Assembly: GCF_900086715.1 (NCBI RefSeq)
Contig: NZ_FLKH01000007.1
Location: 1 to 64,000 of the forward strand
DNA: 64,000 nt
Direction of reading: 5' to 3'
Origin: Gracilibacillus timonensis
Lineage (GTDB): Bacteria; Bacillota; Bacilli; Bacillales; Amphibacillaceae
In this document: piece by piece, positions 57,477 to 64,000 of the stretch
How the letters are laid out: each line of letters starts with the position of its first letter
Numbering within the stretch: the stretch's first letter is position 1
Notes under the pieces: generated by a model
Seen by the model: only the letters and a program-made list of their open reading frames with translations
Databases searched by the model: none
What the model was told of the DNA's origin: nothing
Made by a program: the position numbers and the translations under genes

Positions 57477-59393
57477 CTATTTTACAATCGTAAATAATTT
57501 GTCTCCAGCCGTTACTTGTTGGACATCTTCTGACACTATTTCTTGAAACTCACCCATGTTTGTTACGATAATCGGGGTAATTGTTTGTAATCCTTTATCT
57601 TTAATAAACGCCTGGTCAAACTCTAGTAACTCATCGCCTTGTTGTACTTCTTGACCGTCTTCCACTTTTACTTGAAATGGCTCCCCATCCAAACCAACAG
57701 TATCTAACCCTACATGTAGCAATATCTCTACACCTGTTTTAGTTTGCAAACCGATAGCGTGTTTCGTTGGTGCTATCATGGCCACCTTACAGTCAATTGG
57801 TGCATATAGTTTATTATCAATAGGATCGATGGCAATTCCTTGACCCATGGCACCTGAACTAAATACTTCGTCAGGCACATCACCAAGCTGGATTACTTTC
57901 CCTGTTAATGGCGCATGTACTTCTTCTTCGTTAGGTGCAGCTTCTTGGCTAGAGGCACCCGTATCTGTCGCTTCTGTTGATCCTTGTTCTGCTGCTAATT
58001 CCTTACTTCCTTCTTTCGCCGTATCTTCTCCATAACCAAAGATTTGTACAAGAATGATTGGTAACACAATAGCAATCGCCGCACCAAGTAAAATACCGAA
58101 GATTGACATTGGGTACTCATCCATATTAATGGCATTCACAATCGTTATTGGCCCTGGCAAGCCAGCATAGGCAAAATAATAGGGATTAAAGAAGCTGGCT
58201 GCAATCGCACCTACGGCACCTGAGATACATCCATAAATAAACGGTTTCTTAAAGCGCAGTGTGACCCCATAAATTGCTGGTTCTGTAATACCAAAGATTC
58301 CCGTAATACCAGCAGAGGTACTTACTGTTTTTGTTTCACGATTTTTTGTTTTTAGCACAACCCCTAATACAGCACCGACCTGCGCAACAACAGCAATCGT
58401 TTGATACGCTTGAAAGGAGTCCATCCCATATTGTTCAAAATTGGAAAGTACCATCGGCGTAATCCCCCAATGCACTCCAAAAATAACAAGAATCTGCCAA
58501 AACGCACCGATTATGGCGCCTGCTAACGGTGGAAATGCTTCTGCTAAAAAGTTATAACCATTAGCAATGCCATTTGCACCCCAAGTAGATAGTGGTCCAA
58601 TGACTAATAAGACAACTGGCACCATGATGACAATACTAAAAAATGGTACAAATAATGGTCGTACCACCTCAGGCATTTTCTTGTTAAGGAACTTTTCTAC
58701 ATACGATAAGATCCAAACCAAGAATAATGGCGGCAATACAGAAGATGTATATGTTGTTTCTGATAAGGCAATTCCTAAGAAGGTGATTGTTTCTCCACTT
58801 GAAATCCTGGACGCCATATCCGCCCATTCCGGTGTAACCAAAGCCGCTGTCGCCGCAACGGCAATATAAGTATTGACTTTAAAGTGTTTGGAGGCCGTTA
58901 TCGCGATAAAAATCGGCAAGAACGTAAACGGGGCCCAAGACATAAAGCTGAATACTTCATACGTTCCAGTTTCTCCAAAGGCAGGAAAGATCAAATTAAT
59001 TAAGATAAGCGTACCTTGTAAAATACCAGCCGCAGCCAAAATATACACAAATGGCGCGAATACCGCTGACATTGTGGCAATGACACGGTTAAGAATCGTC
59101 CCTTTATTTTCATTTTCACCGTCGCCCGCTTCGAAATCGGCCTGACTGGCAAGTGCGTCATATACCTCGCCAACGTGCTGACCAATGACGACTTGGAATT
59201 GACCACTATTTTCTACAACGGTGATAACACCAGGCATAGCACTTACTTTTTCTTTAGCTTTTGGATCGGTATGTTTTAAAACAAGGCGTAATCTGGTCGC
59301 ACATCTTGTTGCGCTTTCCAAGTTTTCCTCTCCACCAACCGCTTCTAAAATATCACCGGCTAGCTTGGTGTAATCTCTCACTTTTTCCGCCAT
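57477..59393 (-). CDS. bglP: Beta-glucoside PTS transporter EIIBCA
   Basis: Takes up and phosphorylates beta-glucosides. 638 residues, domains in order: EIIB (1-90) with phosphocysteine C31 in SATRCATRLRLVL; EIIC (about 105-460) with ten membrane segments and GITEPAIYGVTLRFKKPF; an acidic Ala/Glu-rich linker (465-500); EIIA (500-638), with HAPLTGKVIQLGDVPDEVF and phospho-His in EILLHVGLDTVGL. It is the first gene of the bgl operon. Its promoter carries an inverted repeat, probably for the divergent GntR regulator. Confidence 0.96.
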   Translation of the reverse strand: MAEKVRDYTKLAGDILEAVGGEENLESATRCATRLRLVLKHTDPKAKEKVSAMPGVITVVENSGQFQVVIGQHVGEVYDALASQADFEAGDGENENKGTILNRVIATMSAVFAPFVYILAAAGILQGTLILINLIFPAFGETGTYEVFSFMSWAPFTFLPIFIAITASKHFKVNTYIAVAATAALVTPEWADMASRISSGETITFLGIALSETTYTSSVLPPLFLVWILSYVEKFLNKKMPEVVRPLFVPFFSIVIMVPVVLLVIGPLSTWGANGIANGYNFLAEAFPPLAGAIIGAFWQILVIFGVHWGITPMVLSNFEQYGMDSFQAYQTIAVVAQVGAVLGVVLKTKNRETKTVSTSAGITGIFGITEPAIYGVTLRFKKPFIYGCISGAVGAIAASFFNPYYFAYAGLPGPITIVNAINMDEYPMSIFGILLGAAIAIVLPIILVQIFGYGEDTAKEGSKELAAEQGSTEATDTGASSQEAAPNEEEVHAPLTGKVIQLGDVPDEVFSSGAMGQGIAIDPIDNKLYAPIDCKVAMIAPTKHAIGLQTKTGVEILLHVGLDTVGLDGEPFQVKVEDGQEVQQGDELLEFDQAFIKDKGLQTITPIIVTNMGEFQEIVSEDVQQVTAGDKLFTIVK

Positions 59394-59426
59394 GTCTCCG
59401 TACTCCCTTCAGGATTTTATACAAAC

Positions 59427-59455
59427 ATTATAATTGTACCGTTATAATTAGTCAA
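59427..59455 (-). promoter_or_regulatory. bglP promoter with embedded operator
   Basis: Minus strand TTGACT (59455-59450), a 17-bp spacer and TATAAT (59432-59427). The inverted repeat ATTATAA-N8-TTATAAT (59427-59448) covers the spacer and -10. It is a likely binding site for the GntR regulator encoded at 59553. No ribonucleic antiterminator (RAT) sequence or terminator was seen between promoter and bglP. Confidence 0.75.
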
Positions 59456-59552
59456 TACATATATAATGTCATTGTTCATTTTTTGTTTTGTCTATTGGGT
59501 TTAACGTATGATATAATTTTACTAGTTATCCATAGAATGTGAGGTATCATCC

Positions 59553-60257
59553 ATGTTGAAATACCAACAAATCGCCAATCAAATCGAACATTATATCGAA
59601 CAGCACCAACTTCAACAGGGATCTAAGCTGCCAGTCTTAGAAACCTTGATGGAAAATTTTTCATCAAGCAAGAGCACAATTATCAAGGCACTAGATTTAT
59701 TAGAAAAAAAAGGGTTGATTTTTCAGGTTCGAGGCAGTGGAATTTTTGTAAGACGAAAAAGCCGGCGGGGGTACATAAACCTATTATCTAACCAAGGGTT
59801 TAAAAAAGATTTAGAAGAATTTGATATTACCACGGAAATGATAAGCTTGGAGATAGTAAAGCCCACACAAGAAGCTGCCGATAATTTACAAATTGCGAAA
59901 GATCAAGATGTTTACCATGTCAAACGAATTCGCTATATCAGTGGTCAGACTCTTTGTCTAGAGGAATCTTATTATGATAAATCAATTGTCACCTATCTAA
60001 ATAAGCAAATTGTAACCGAATCGATTTTTGATTACATTCGCGAAGGATTAGGTTTGAATATTGGTTTTTCCGAAATGTATATTAAGACAGGGAAGCTGAC
60101 AGATGAGGAATCAGAATACTTAAAGCTGCCTACAGCTGATCCTAAGCTAATTATGGAAAGTATTTTCTTCCTTGCCAATGGTACGCCATTTGATTTCTCA
60201 AAAGTGACCTATAATCATGAACAATCACAGTTTTTTCTACTTGGAACGGGGCTTTAA
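59553..60257 (+). CDS. GntR-family regulator with UTRA domain (bgl operon)
   Basis: 234 residues. An N-terminal winged helix (LKYQQIANQIEHYIEQHQLQ ... STIIKALDLLEKKGLIFQVRGSGIFV) and a C-terminal UTRA ligand domain (about 90-234). HutC/TreR-like repressors of this shape sense a sugar phosphate. It is divergent from bglP with about 160 bp between them, so control of the bgl operon, and possibly of itself, is the obvious reading. The ribosome site GTGAGG is 9 bases from the ATG. Confidence 0.92.
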   Translation: MLKYQQIANQIEHYIEQHQLQQGSKLPVLETLMENFSSSKSTIIKALDLLEKKGLIFQVRGSGIFVRRKSRRGYINLLSNQGFKKDLEEFDITTEMISLEIVKPTQEAADNLQIAKDQDVYHVKRIRYISGQTLCLEESYYDKSIVTYLNKQIVTESIFDYIREGLGLNIGFSEMYIKTGKLTDEESEYLKLPTADPKLIMESIFFLANGTPFDFSKVTYNHEQSQFFLLGTGL

Positions 60258-60294
60258 GAAGCATATAGATGAGGTTTTAGCTGTATCTCGAAGA

Positions 60295-60338
60295 AATAAT
60301 CCCTCAGCGCCTGATAAGCGCATTGGAGGGATTATTTT
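60295..60338. terminator. Terminator after the GntR regulator
   Basis: 11-bp perfect stem AATAATCCCTC / GAGGGATTATT, with an additional inner AGCGC / GCGCA fold and TT tail. Confidence 0.8.
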
Positions 60339-60354
60339 GCATGATGATTGACAC

Positions 60355-60777
60355 TTAAATTGTATCATTATATAGTGGAGCCCCTGGGCCAATTGGAATT
60401 ATTTTCAAACGGATTGTTTCTTTAATAAACACGCTTTTGTATTCTTTTTCCCCTTCAGGAGATACCAAGAGCATCACCCGTTTTCCTGGATTGTCTTCCA
60501 CTATTTGTTGTTCTAATTGGTCTAAATCGATATACTGAGCCAATACCTCTGTCTCGGGGAATGGATCTGCTTGATTAGTCTGTTCTTCGTGTTGATTTTC
60601 TATATTCGTTTCCTCATTTGTATGAGCCTCGTCCTCGGCTTTCGATATTTCATTCTCTTCTACCGTTGATTGCTCCGTTGAGTTTCCTTCTGTTTGACCT
60701 TCTATGTCTGTCGTATTAGTTGAGCTACATGCTGCCAGTAGGATCGCAAGCATGGATACAGTCATAAGATGTTTCAT
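60355..60777 (-). CDS. Lipoprotein of unknown function
   Basis: 140 residues. Signal peptide MTVSMLAILLAACSS with lipobox LLAAC (Cys17 lipidated). Residues 18-75 are low-complexity, rich in Glu, Thr, Asn and Gln. A small C-terminal segment (LAQYIDLDQLEQQIVEDNPG then MLLVSPEGEKEYKSVFIK) may fold. Family not recognised. It is convergent with the GntR regulator and separated from the kinase by a terminator. Confidence 0.7.
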   Translation of the reverse strand: MKHLMTVSMLAILLAACSSTNTTDIEGQTEGNSTEQSTVEENEISKAEDEAHTNEETNIENQHEEQTNQADPFPETEVLAQYIDLDQLEQQIVEDNPGKRVMLLVSPEGEKEYKSVFIKETIRLKIIPIGPGAPLYNDTI

Positions 60778-60973
60778 GTGTTTATTGTCTCCTTTCTTCC
60801 CTTTCTAACGATTACTTTACAGTATAAATTCTCAAATTCTGCTGAGAAAAAACTAAGAATTTGATGAGAATGTCCATTTTTTATAATCCTGACGTCTTCC
60901 ATAAGCATGCTATTACTTGTTAAATATGTAGAACAATTCCTGAGCGCAGACTAACCATGGAGGCTGTATAAAA

Positions 60974-61006
60974 AACCCGTGCACTCCTACTTTGAATGCA
61001 CGGGTT
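60974..61006 (-). terminator. Terminator of the pentulose kinase gene
   Basis: 10-bp stem AACCCGTGCA / TGCACGGGTT followed on the minus strand by TTTTTTA. Confidence 0.9.
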
Positions 61007-61011
61007 CCTCT

Positions 61012-62610
61012 TTATCTTAAATGTTCTATTGCTGCTCTTTCAATGGAAAGTCCTTGTTTATACCGTTCCATAAACTGTTCAAAACCTGCTACTTCTTGCG
61101 GTTCAACTGAAATAGTGGTTACTTCTTGATCGGCAAATACCTTTTCTTTTAAAAACAATTCTAGCGTCTCGCCCTCTTGCTGGTGAATCATGTAATTTCC
61201 GAGTAAGGCAATGCCCCAAGCGCCTCCTTCACCAGCTGTTTCCATTACTGATGTAGGTACGTTACATGCTGCTGCCAGTATACGCTGAGCTACTCCTTCT
61301 GTCTTAAAGATTCCGCCATGCCCCAGCATTTCTTCTAATGGAGCCTTCTCCTCTTTTAACAAAATATCCAAGCCAATCTTCATCGCGCCAAATGACGTCA
61401 TTAAATGAGTACGCATAAAATTGGCTAGATTAAACTGGCTGTCAGAATCTCGTACCACGAGTGGCCGTCCTTCTTCAAAATGAGTCACATGCTCCCCAGA
61501 TAAATAACCGTACGACAATAATCCTCCGCCATCAGGATCCCCTTCTAACGCCTGGTGGAATAAAGTACGATACAAGGTATCACTATCAATATCCACTCCT
61601 ACCGCTTGAGCAAATTCTCCAAACAAGCCAACCCATGCATTTAGATCAGAGGTACAGTTGTTTGAGTGGGCCATAGCTACTAAACTACCAGATGGTGTGG
61701 TTACTAAGTCAATCTCTGGGTGAACCTTAGACAAATTCTTCTCTAGTACAACCATCGCAAAAGCCGAAGTGCCAGCCGATACATTCCCGGTCCGTTCGGC
61801 AACACTATTGGTCGCCACCATACCTGTCCCTGCGTCTCCCTCTGGAGGGCATAATGGTATACCTGCTTCCAACTGACCGCTCACATCTAATAATCTTGCA
61901 CCCTCTTCCGTTAACCTGCCCGCTTCTTGACCAGCTACGAATACCTCTGGCAGTACTTCTTCCAGCTTCCATGGCAATTGTTTTGGTGCAATAAGTTGAT
62001 TAAATTTATCAATCATTCCCTGATGAAAGCCCTTTGTCTCAAGATCAATCGGGAACGCACCTGATGCTTCCCCAACTCCGAGTACTTTTCTCCCGGTGAG
62101 TTTCCAGTGCACATATCCGGCTAATGTCGTGATAAAGTCTACCTCTGCTACGTGTTCCTCTTGATTCAGGATCGCCTGATAGAGATGAGCAATGCTCCAA
62201 CGTTGTGGAATATTATAATTAAAATGATTCGTTAGTTCCTCGGAAGCTTGCTGTGTAATATTATTTCTCCATGTGCGAAAAGGAACAAGCAGCTGATCCT
62301 GTTTATCAAAGGCTAGATAGCCATGCATCATTCCACTGAACCCAATCGCTCCGAGTTTTTTCAAGATGACACCGTACCGCTCTTTTACATCCGCAGCCAG
62401 ATTGCGATAACTATCCTGTACTCCTTTCCAAATCTCATCGATACCGTAAGTCCAGATATTATCAATATAACTGTTTTCCCAATCATGGCTTCCGGAAGCA
62501 ATGGATTGATTCTCTTCATCAATCAATACGGCTTTGATTCTAGTAGACCCCATCTCAATACCAAGTACGGTCCTTCCATCTTCAATCGCCTGATTTAACT
62601 TCTCATTCAT
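61012..62610 (-). CDS. FGGY carbohydrate kinase, probable L-ribulokinase or xylulokinase
   Basis: Phosphorylates a pentulose with ATP. 532 residues. ATP loop [16 protein letters not shown] (GIE replaces GID of most FGGY kinases), substrate region [35 protein letters not shown] and second FGGY area [15 protein letters not shown]. The AraR-like operator and promoter upstream (62786-62836) point to the arabinose regulon, so an L-ribulokinase of the non-AraB-like branch seen in some Firmicutes is likely. No araA, araD or transporter genes are adjacent. GGAGGAATAAAGA precedes ATG 62610. Confidence 0.85.
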   Translation of the reverse strand: MNEKLNQAIEDGRTVLGIEMGSTRIKAVLIDEENQSIASGSHDWENSYIDNIWTYGIDEIWKGVQDSYRNLAADVKERYGVILKKLGAIGFSGMMHGYLAFDKQDQLLVPFRTWRNNITQQASEELTNHFNYNIPQRWSIAHLYQAILNQEEHVAEVDFITTLAGYVHWKLTGRKVLGVGEASGAFPIDLETKGFHQGMIDKFNQLIAPKQLPWKLEEVLPEVFVAGQEAGRLTEEGARLLDVSGQLEAGIPLCPPEGDAGTGMVATNSVAERTGNVSAGTSAFAMVVLEKNLSKVHPEIDLVTTPSGSLVAMAHSNNCTSDLNAWVGLFGEFAQAVGVDIDSDTLYRTLFHQALEGDPDGGGLLSYGYLSGEHVTHFEEGRPLVVRDSDSQFNLANFMRTHLMTSFGAMKIGLDILLKEEKAPLEEMLGHGGIFKTEGVAQRILAAACNVPTSVMETAGEGGAWGIALLGNYMIHQQEGETLELFLKEKVFADQEVTTISVEPQEVAGFEQFMERYKQGLSIERAAIEHLR

Positions 62611-62785
62611 TCTTTATTCCTCCATTCCTTTTAAACAATCACGCATTGCTTTCCCTTTAATCTATTGAGAAAGTCCTTTGTTCATTGCCTGTAAATCGCT
62701 TGAAAAAGTAAGCCTTTGCAACAATTCGTATGCACAACTACGTATCATAATTTAACTTCATAAAATGGGAAGTTTGTTACTTATA

Positions 62786-62836
62786 AATATACCATTAAAT
62801 CCTCACTAACGTCAATTCTACAAAATGTACGTACAT
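62786..62836 (-). promoter_or_regulatory. Kinase promoter with AraR-like operator
   Basis: On the minus strand ATGTACGTACAT (62836-62825), a perfect palindrome matching the core of the AraR site (TTGTACGTACAA-like), sits just upstream of TTGACG (62815-62810), an 18-bp spacer and TATATT (62791-62786). AraR is the GntR/LacI-type arabinose repressor. The rest of 62611-62998 holds no gene. Confidence 0.72.
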
Positions 62837-62931
62837 GTATATTTATTAAGAAAGTACCCATTCCTTTACTATAAAATTCATGAAGTGTTCACTTTTTTGA
62901 TCAATAAACATGTTTATAAAAGCTTTTCCAA

Positions 62932-62961
62932 TTGTTTGTTACCCCTTGGTAACGTTATAAT
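62932..62961 (+). promoter_or_regulatory. Promoter of the ASCH gene with dyad
   Basis: TTGTTT, an 18-bp spacer and TATAAT (62956-62961). The spacer contains GTTACC-CCTT-GGTAAC (62938-62953), a perfect dyad well placed to act as an operator. The regulator is unknown. Confidence 0.55.
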
Positions 62962-62998
62962 ATAGTAGAAGATCTTTTTTAGGAAAGGAGAAAATATC

Positions 62999-63337
62999 AT
63001 GACGAAACAGGCGCAATTACCACCAAAAACCTGTTCCATCGAAAGACTTGTGACCAATCCACCTGATGTGAAAAAAGTCTTAACCGGCAAAAAAACGGCG
63101 ACAAGACGTAATGGGCGCTATGCCGATATAGGTGAGGTAATGACCTTAGAAAATAAAAAATTTGTTATAGATAATGTCTACCAGCAAAAATTGGGCGAAC
63201 TAACCGATGCCCATGCACAACGAGAAGGATTTGCTACATTGGAAGAATATAAAGAAGCTATCCTTTCTCTACATCCTGGTATGCCCTGGCTCCCTACAAT
63301 GAGAGTCTGGGTTCACGAATTCAGCCCATTATCCTAA
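62999..63337 (+). CDS. ASCH domain protein
   Basis: 112 residues. The motif VKKVLTGKKTATRRNGRYAD is the ASCH signature (G-x-K-x-x-T-x-R), followed by IGEVMTLENKKFVIDNVYQ and a Trp-rich C-terminal WLPTMRVWVHEFS. ASCH domains bind RNA or modified nucleosides; some hydrolyse N4-acetylcytidine. AGGAAAGGAG lies before the ATG. It has its own promoter and terminator. Confidence 0.85.
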   Translation: MTKQAQLPPKTCSIERLVTNPPDVKKVLTGKKTATRRNGRYADIGEVMTLENKKFVIDNVYQQKLGELTDAHAQREGFATLEEYKEAILSLHPGMPWLPTMRVWVHEFSPLS

Positions 63338-63340
63338 ACA

Positions 63341-63372
63341 GGGAACTCCGAATAAACGGAGTTTCCTCTTTT
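63341..63372. terminator. Terminator after the ASCH gene
   Basis: Stem GGGAACTCCG / CGGAGTTTCC followed by T-rich sequence (TCTTTTTTT) on the plus strand, between convergent genes. Confidence 0.88.
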
Positions 63373-63373
63373 T

Positions 63374-63850
63374 TTATCGATGATGTTCTTCTGCTTCTGC
63401 ATCTGCCTTAGTAGGTTGGACCGTGCCATAAGGATGGTGGGGTGGCGCATAAATAGAATATAGCTTTAATGGGCTTTCTCCAATATTAATGACGTTATGC
63501 CATGTACCTGCTGGCACCAATATGGCATAATCCTCGCAGACAAATTGCTGGTAATTCAGGTTGTCTTGACGGTCTCCCATCAACACTAATCCTTGCCCTT
63601 GTTCCAAACGTAAAAATTGATCCGTACTCGGATGGATTTCTAATCCAATGTCATCTCCTGGCGCAATGCACATCAAGGTTAGTTGCAAATGTTCTCCAGT
63701 CCAAAGTGCCGTTCGATAATTTTGGTTTTGCATTGTCGCCTCTGCGATATTGACAACAAAAGGTTGCTTGCCAAAGTCCGTTTTCGGTTGTCTGTTTGGC
63801 AGAAGATTAGTCTCATCATACATCGGATAATACTCAGCTGGATAATACAT
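63374..63850 (-). CDS. Cupin domain protein
   Basis: 158 residues. A cupin barrel: motif 1 GDDIGLEIHPSTDQFLRLEQGQG (metal ligands His, Glu) and motif 2 ILVPAGTWHNVINIGESPLK (His). The C-terminus IYAPPHHPYGTVQPTKADAE is typical of a small cupin branch often annotated as mannose-6-phosphate isomerase-like. Ligand unknown. GGAAAGGAG is well placed before ATG 63850. No gene begins in 63851-64000. Confidence 0.88.
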   Translation of the reverse strand: MYYPAEYYPMYDETNLLPNRQPKTDFGKQPFVVNIAEATMQNQNYRTALWTGEHLQLTLMCIAPGDDIGLEIHPSTDQFLRLEQGQGLVLMGDRQDNLNYQQFVCEDYAILVPAGTWHNVINIGESPLKLYSIYAPPHHPYGTVQPTKADAEAEEHHR

Positions 63851-64000
63851 AACCGGCTCCTTTCCATTACATTTTCATATTATTCTATGTATTGGCCTAG
63901 TTAATCGTTACCCATATTAAAAGATATATCTTTTATTAAGCTTCTTGAATAACCTCTATAACATAGATTGGTACACACGCTTCCAAACTTATTAACTTTC

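Overview
The window is chromosomal DNA from a low-GC, endospore-forming member of the Bacillaceae. Evidence for this is a gamma-type spore protein gene, pdaA, perR with a PerR box, CtsR- and FapR-type operators, and a gene order matching the Bacillus subtilis rrnD-ygxA-ygzB-perR-bcp-gsaB-ygaE-ygaD-ygaC-sspE-mutY-yfhP-yfhJ-yfhH-recX block. Standalone SLAP and SR1P-like proteins and the general sequence flavour suggest the halophilic or halotolerant group around Gracilibacillus, Virgibacillus or Oceanobacillus. The genus is an inference, not shown. No prophage, transposase gene or CRISPR array is visible.

Layout. 1-1876: 16S rRNA on the minus strand with two strong promoters and a processing stem. 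1924-15844: the conserved ygxA-to-recX block, covering peroxide stress (perR, bcp), heme synthesis (hemL), cobalamin adenosylation, an ABC exporter, a spore protein and DNA repair. 16119-22964: lrgAB-like genes, alanine dehydrogenase, a 48-residue SR1P-like peptide, tRNA-Ala(GGC), a DDAH-family hydrolase and clpE with CtsR operators. 23158-28329: a polyphosphate cluster (TPR-like protein, ppx, ppk); ppk has a four-repeat PhoP-box array. 28373-33320: pdaA, OsmC, YihY, YtxH, LMW phosphatase, DUF1992 and mreBH. 33363-33684: a 51-bp tandem repeat. 33759-38662: zwf and gnd flanked by HAD phosphatases. 38935-43357: ACT plus PFL proteins, a GNAT enzyme, an unusual PTS-EIIC-like membrane protein and a SLAP protein. 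43686-47270: a tight operon of a D,D-carboxypeptidase, two RimK-like ATP-grasp ligases and a phosphoesterase. 47532-52535: fabI with a FapR box, a 768-residue double-domain isoprenoid synthase and selO. 52536-53720: gene-free DNA with two palindromic repeats and an orphan terminator. 53721-55815: a frameshifted deoxyribosyltransferase-like gene, a HAD protein and a metallo-beta-lactamase-fold hydrolase. 56010-60257: a beta-glucoside PTS operon with its GntR regulator. 60355-63850: a lipoprotein, a pentulose kinase behind an AraR-like operator, an ASCH protein and a cupin.

The least explained items are the double isoprenoid synthase (48684-50990), the carboxypeptidase/twin ATP-grasp/phosphoesterase operon, the single-chain PTS-like protein (41242-42783) and several families of structured intergenic repeats. 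Many gene starts were moved inward from the longest possible frame to the start codon that has a good ribosome binding site; the reason is given in each entry.
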